Made by a program: the position numbers and the translations under genes. From positions 1 to 23,765 of the forward strand of contig JBELHA010000041.1 in the NCBI GenBank assembly GCA_042091695.1: a stretch of DNA of 23,765 nucleotides, given 5' to 3'. How positions within the stretch are numbered: the stretch's first letter is position 1; each line of letters starts with the position of its first letter. Below the pieces are notes generated by a model. It made no database searches. It saw only the letters and a program-made list of their open reading frames with translations, and was not told the origin of the DNA. Shown here one piece after another: positions 22,759 through 23,765 of the stretch. The stretch is from Flavicella sp042091695 (lineage in GTDB: Bacteria > Bacteroidota > Bacteroidia > Flavobacteriales > Flavobacteriaceae).

Positions 22759-23765
22759 ATGCAATTCAAAGACTTACACATCAACAAACCCATTTTAAAA
22801 GCCATCGTTGAAAAAGGCTACGAAACACCTACTTTGGTGCAACAACGTGCCATTCCGGCCATTTTAGATGGGAAAGATGTCATTGTCTCCGCGCAAACGG
22901 GTACGGGTAAAACGGCAGCATTTGCTTTGCCGATATTACAACAACTATATCCCAAACAAGACGCTGCAAAATCCGGAAAGAAAATCAGAGCGGTGGTGGT
23001 AAGTCCTACACGTGAATTGGCCATTCAAATTGAAGAAAATTTTCAATCCTATTTGACTCATACCAACTTACGAGCTACAGTAATCTTTGGAGGAACTTCC
23101 ATAGAACCTCAAAAGGATATCTTAAAAAAAGGGGTGGATATTTTGATCGCGACTCCTGGACGTTTGTTGGATTTGCACAAACAAGACTTAATCAACCTTA
23201 CTTCGGTGGAAACCTTGGTGTTGGACGAGGCAGATTTGATGTTGGACATGGGCTTTATCGACGATGTTCAAAAGATTGCTCGCTTGTGTCCAGAAGACAA
23301 ACAAAGCCTTTTGTTCTCTGCAACCATGCCACACAAAGTCGTTCAGCTATCGGAAGAATTGCTTAACAATCCTGAACATATCGAAGTATCTCCAACTTCT
23401 TCGGTAGCCAAAAATGTAGGACAGTTGTTGTTTTACACCCCAAAACCTAAAAAGATTGAATTGTGTTTGCACTTATTACGCAATACCATCAAAGGAAATA
23501 TCATCATTTTTAGACGTACCAAGTTTGGTGTAGCGAAACTTGAAAAAACCTTGTTGAAAAACGGCTATAAAGCAGATAGTATTCATGGAGACAAACCGCA
23601 GTCAGAGCGTCAGATGGCTATGAATAAATTCAAAAAAGGGGAGGTCAATATTCTAATTGCTACCGATGTAGCGGCACGTGGAATCGATATCAAAGACCTA
23701 GATGCTGTGGTCAATTTTGACCTACCCAATGTCCCAGAAACCTATGTACACCGTATTGGTAGAAC
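22759..23765 (+). CDS. DEAD-box ATP-dependent RNA helicase, C-terminus cut by window edge
   Basis: RNA-unwinding ATPase. From ATG 22759 the 335 residues seen carry the Q motif (YETPTLVQQRAIPAIL), motif I AQTGTGKT (45-52), PTRELA, TPGR, DEAD (VLDEADLMLDMGF), SAT, the HGDKPQSER segment, ATDVAARGIDI and YVHRIGRT at the edge. Both RecA-like domains are thus nearly complete and only the last part and C-terminal tail are missing. It resembles the RhlE/CsdA group, whose members assist ribosome assembly and mRNA turnover, often in the cold. Which subgroup it belongs to depends on the missing tail. Confidence 0.95.
   Translation, partial: MQFKDLHINKPILKAIVEKGYETPTLVQQRAIPAILDGKDVIVSAQTGTGKTAAFALPILQQLYPKQDAAKSGKKIRAVVVSPTRELAIQIEENFQSYLTHTNLRATVIFGGTSIEPQKDILKKGVDILIATPGRLLDLHKQDLINLTSVETLVLDEADLMLDMGFIDDVQKIARLCPEDKQSLLFSATMPHKVVQLSEELLNNPEHIEVSPTSSVAKNVGQLLFYTPKPKKIELCLHLLRNTIKGNIIIFRRTKFGVAKLEKTLLKNGYKADSIHGDKPQSERQMAMNKFKKGEVNILIATDVAARGIDIKDLDAVVNFDLPNVPETYVHRIGR

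Overview
The window comes from an AT-rich Bacteroidota chromosome, almost certainly a member of the Flavobacteriaceae. The protein sequences are of flavobacterial type. The order rpmB-rpmG-DUF4295-ftsY, the surE-lpxB cluster and the bacillithiol gene bshC all fit that group. Start codons follow A-rich leaders without clear Shine-Dalgarno sequences, and several promoters match the Bacteroidota -7 consensus TAnnTTTG. The genus cannot be fixed from the sequence alone. Gene content is mostly core chromosome. I see no prophage, insertion sequence, CRISPR array, tRNA or rRNA.

Layout from left to right. (1) 1-2138, minus: a SulP-type anion (probably bicarbonate) transporter followed after 11 bases by a cytoplasmic beta-carbonic anhydrase that runs off the left edge. 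(2) 2292-2961, plus: a TetR-family regulator broken by at least four frame changes, divergent from the SulP operon. (3) 2989-3020: bidirectional terminator. (4) 3041-5654, minus: dnaN (DNA polymerase III sliding clamp) with its own strong promoter, preceded by a PIN-PhoH ATPase. (5) 5784-9009, minus: a Prc/Tsp periplasmic protease and a lone DppC-like ABC permease, 10 bases apart. (6) 9239-11433, plus: surE, a small membrane protein and lpxB, tightly packed. (7) 11474-11573: a 100-N assembly gap inside the 3' end of an exported esterase-fold protein (minus) with an acidic repeat tail. (8) 12995-15382, plus: menB, purU and an FAH-family hydrolase, ending in a bidirectional terminator. (9) 15438-15896, minus: a secreted Sel1-repeat protein whose promoter lies inside a large inverted repeat. 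(10) 16111-19191, plus: cinA, then rpmB, rpmG, a 50-residue DUF4295 protein and ftsY. (11) 19319-23765, plus: bshC, a MATE exporter, a small acidic protein and a DEAD-box RNA helicase cut by the right edge.

Functional links: the SulP/carbonic anhydrase pair would import and interconvert bicarbonate and CO2. surE and lpxB sit in one operon with a small membrane protein. The L28-L33-DUF4295-FtsY block is a ribosome and membrane-targeting cluster. I found no convincing new multi-gene system. The points most worth a second look are the decayed TetR gene beside the bicarbonate operon, the inverted repeat centred on the Sel1 promoter, a palindrome over the helicase promoter, the esterase-fold protein without its catalytic residues and with a repeat tail that broke the assembly, and the DUF4295 micro-ORF.
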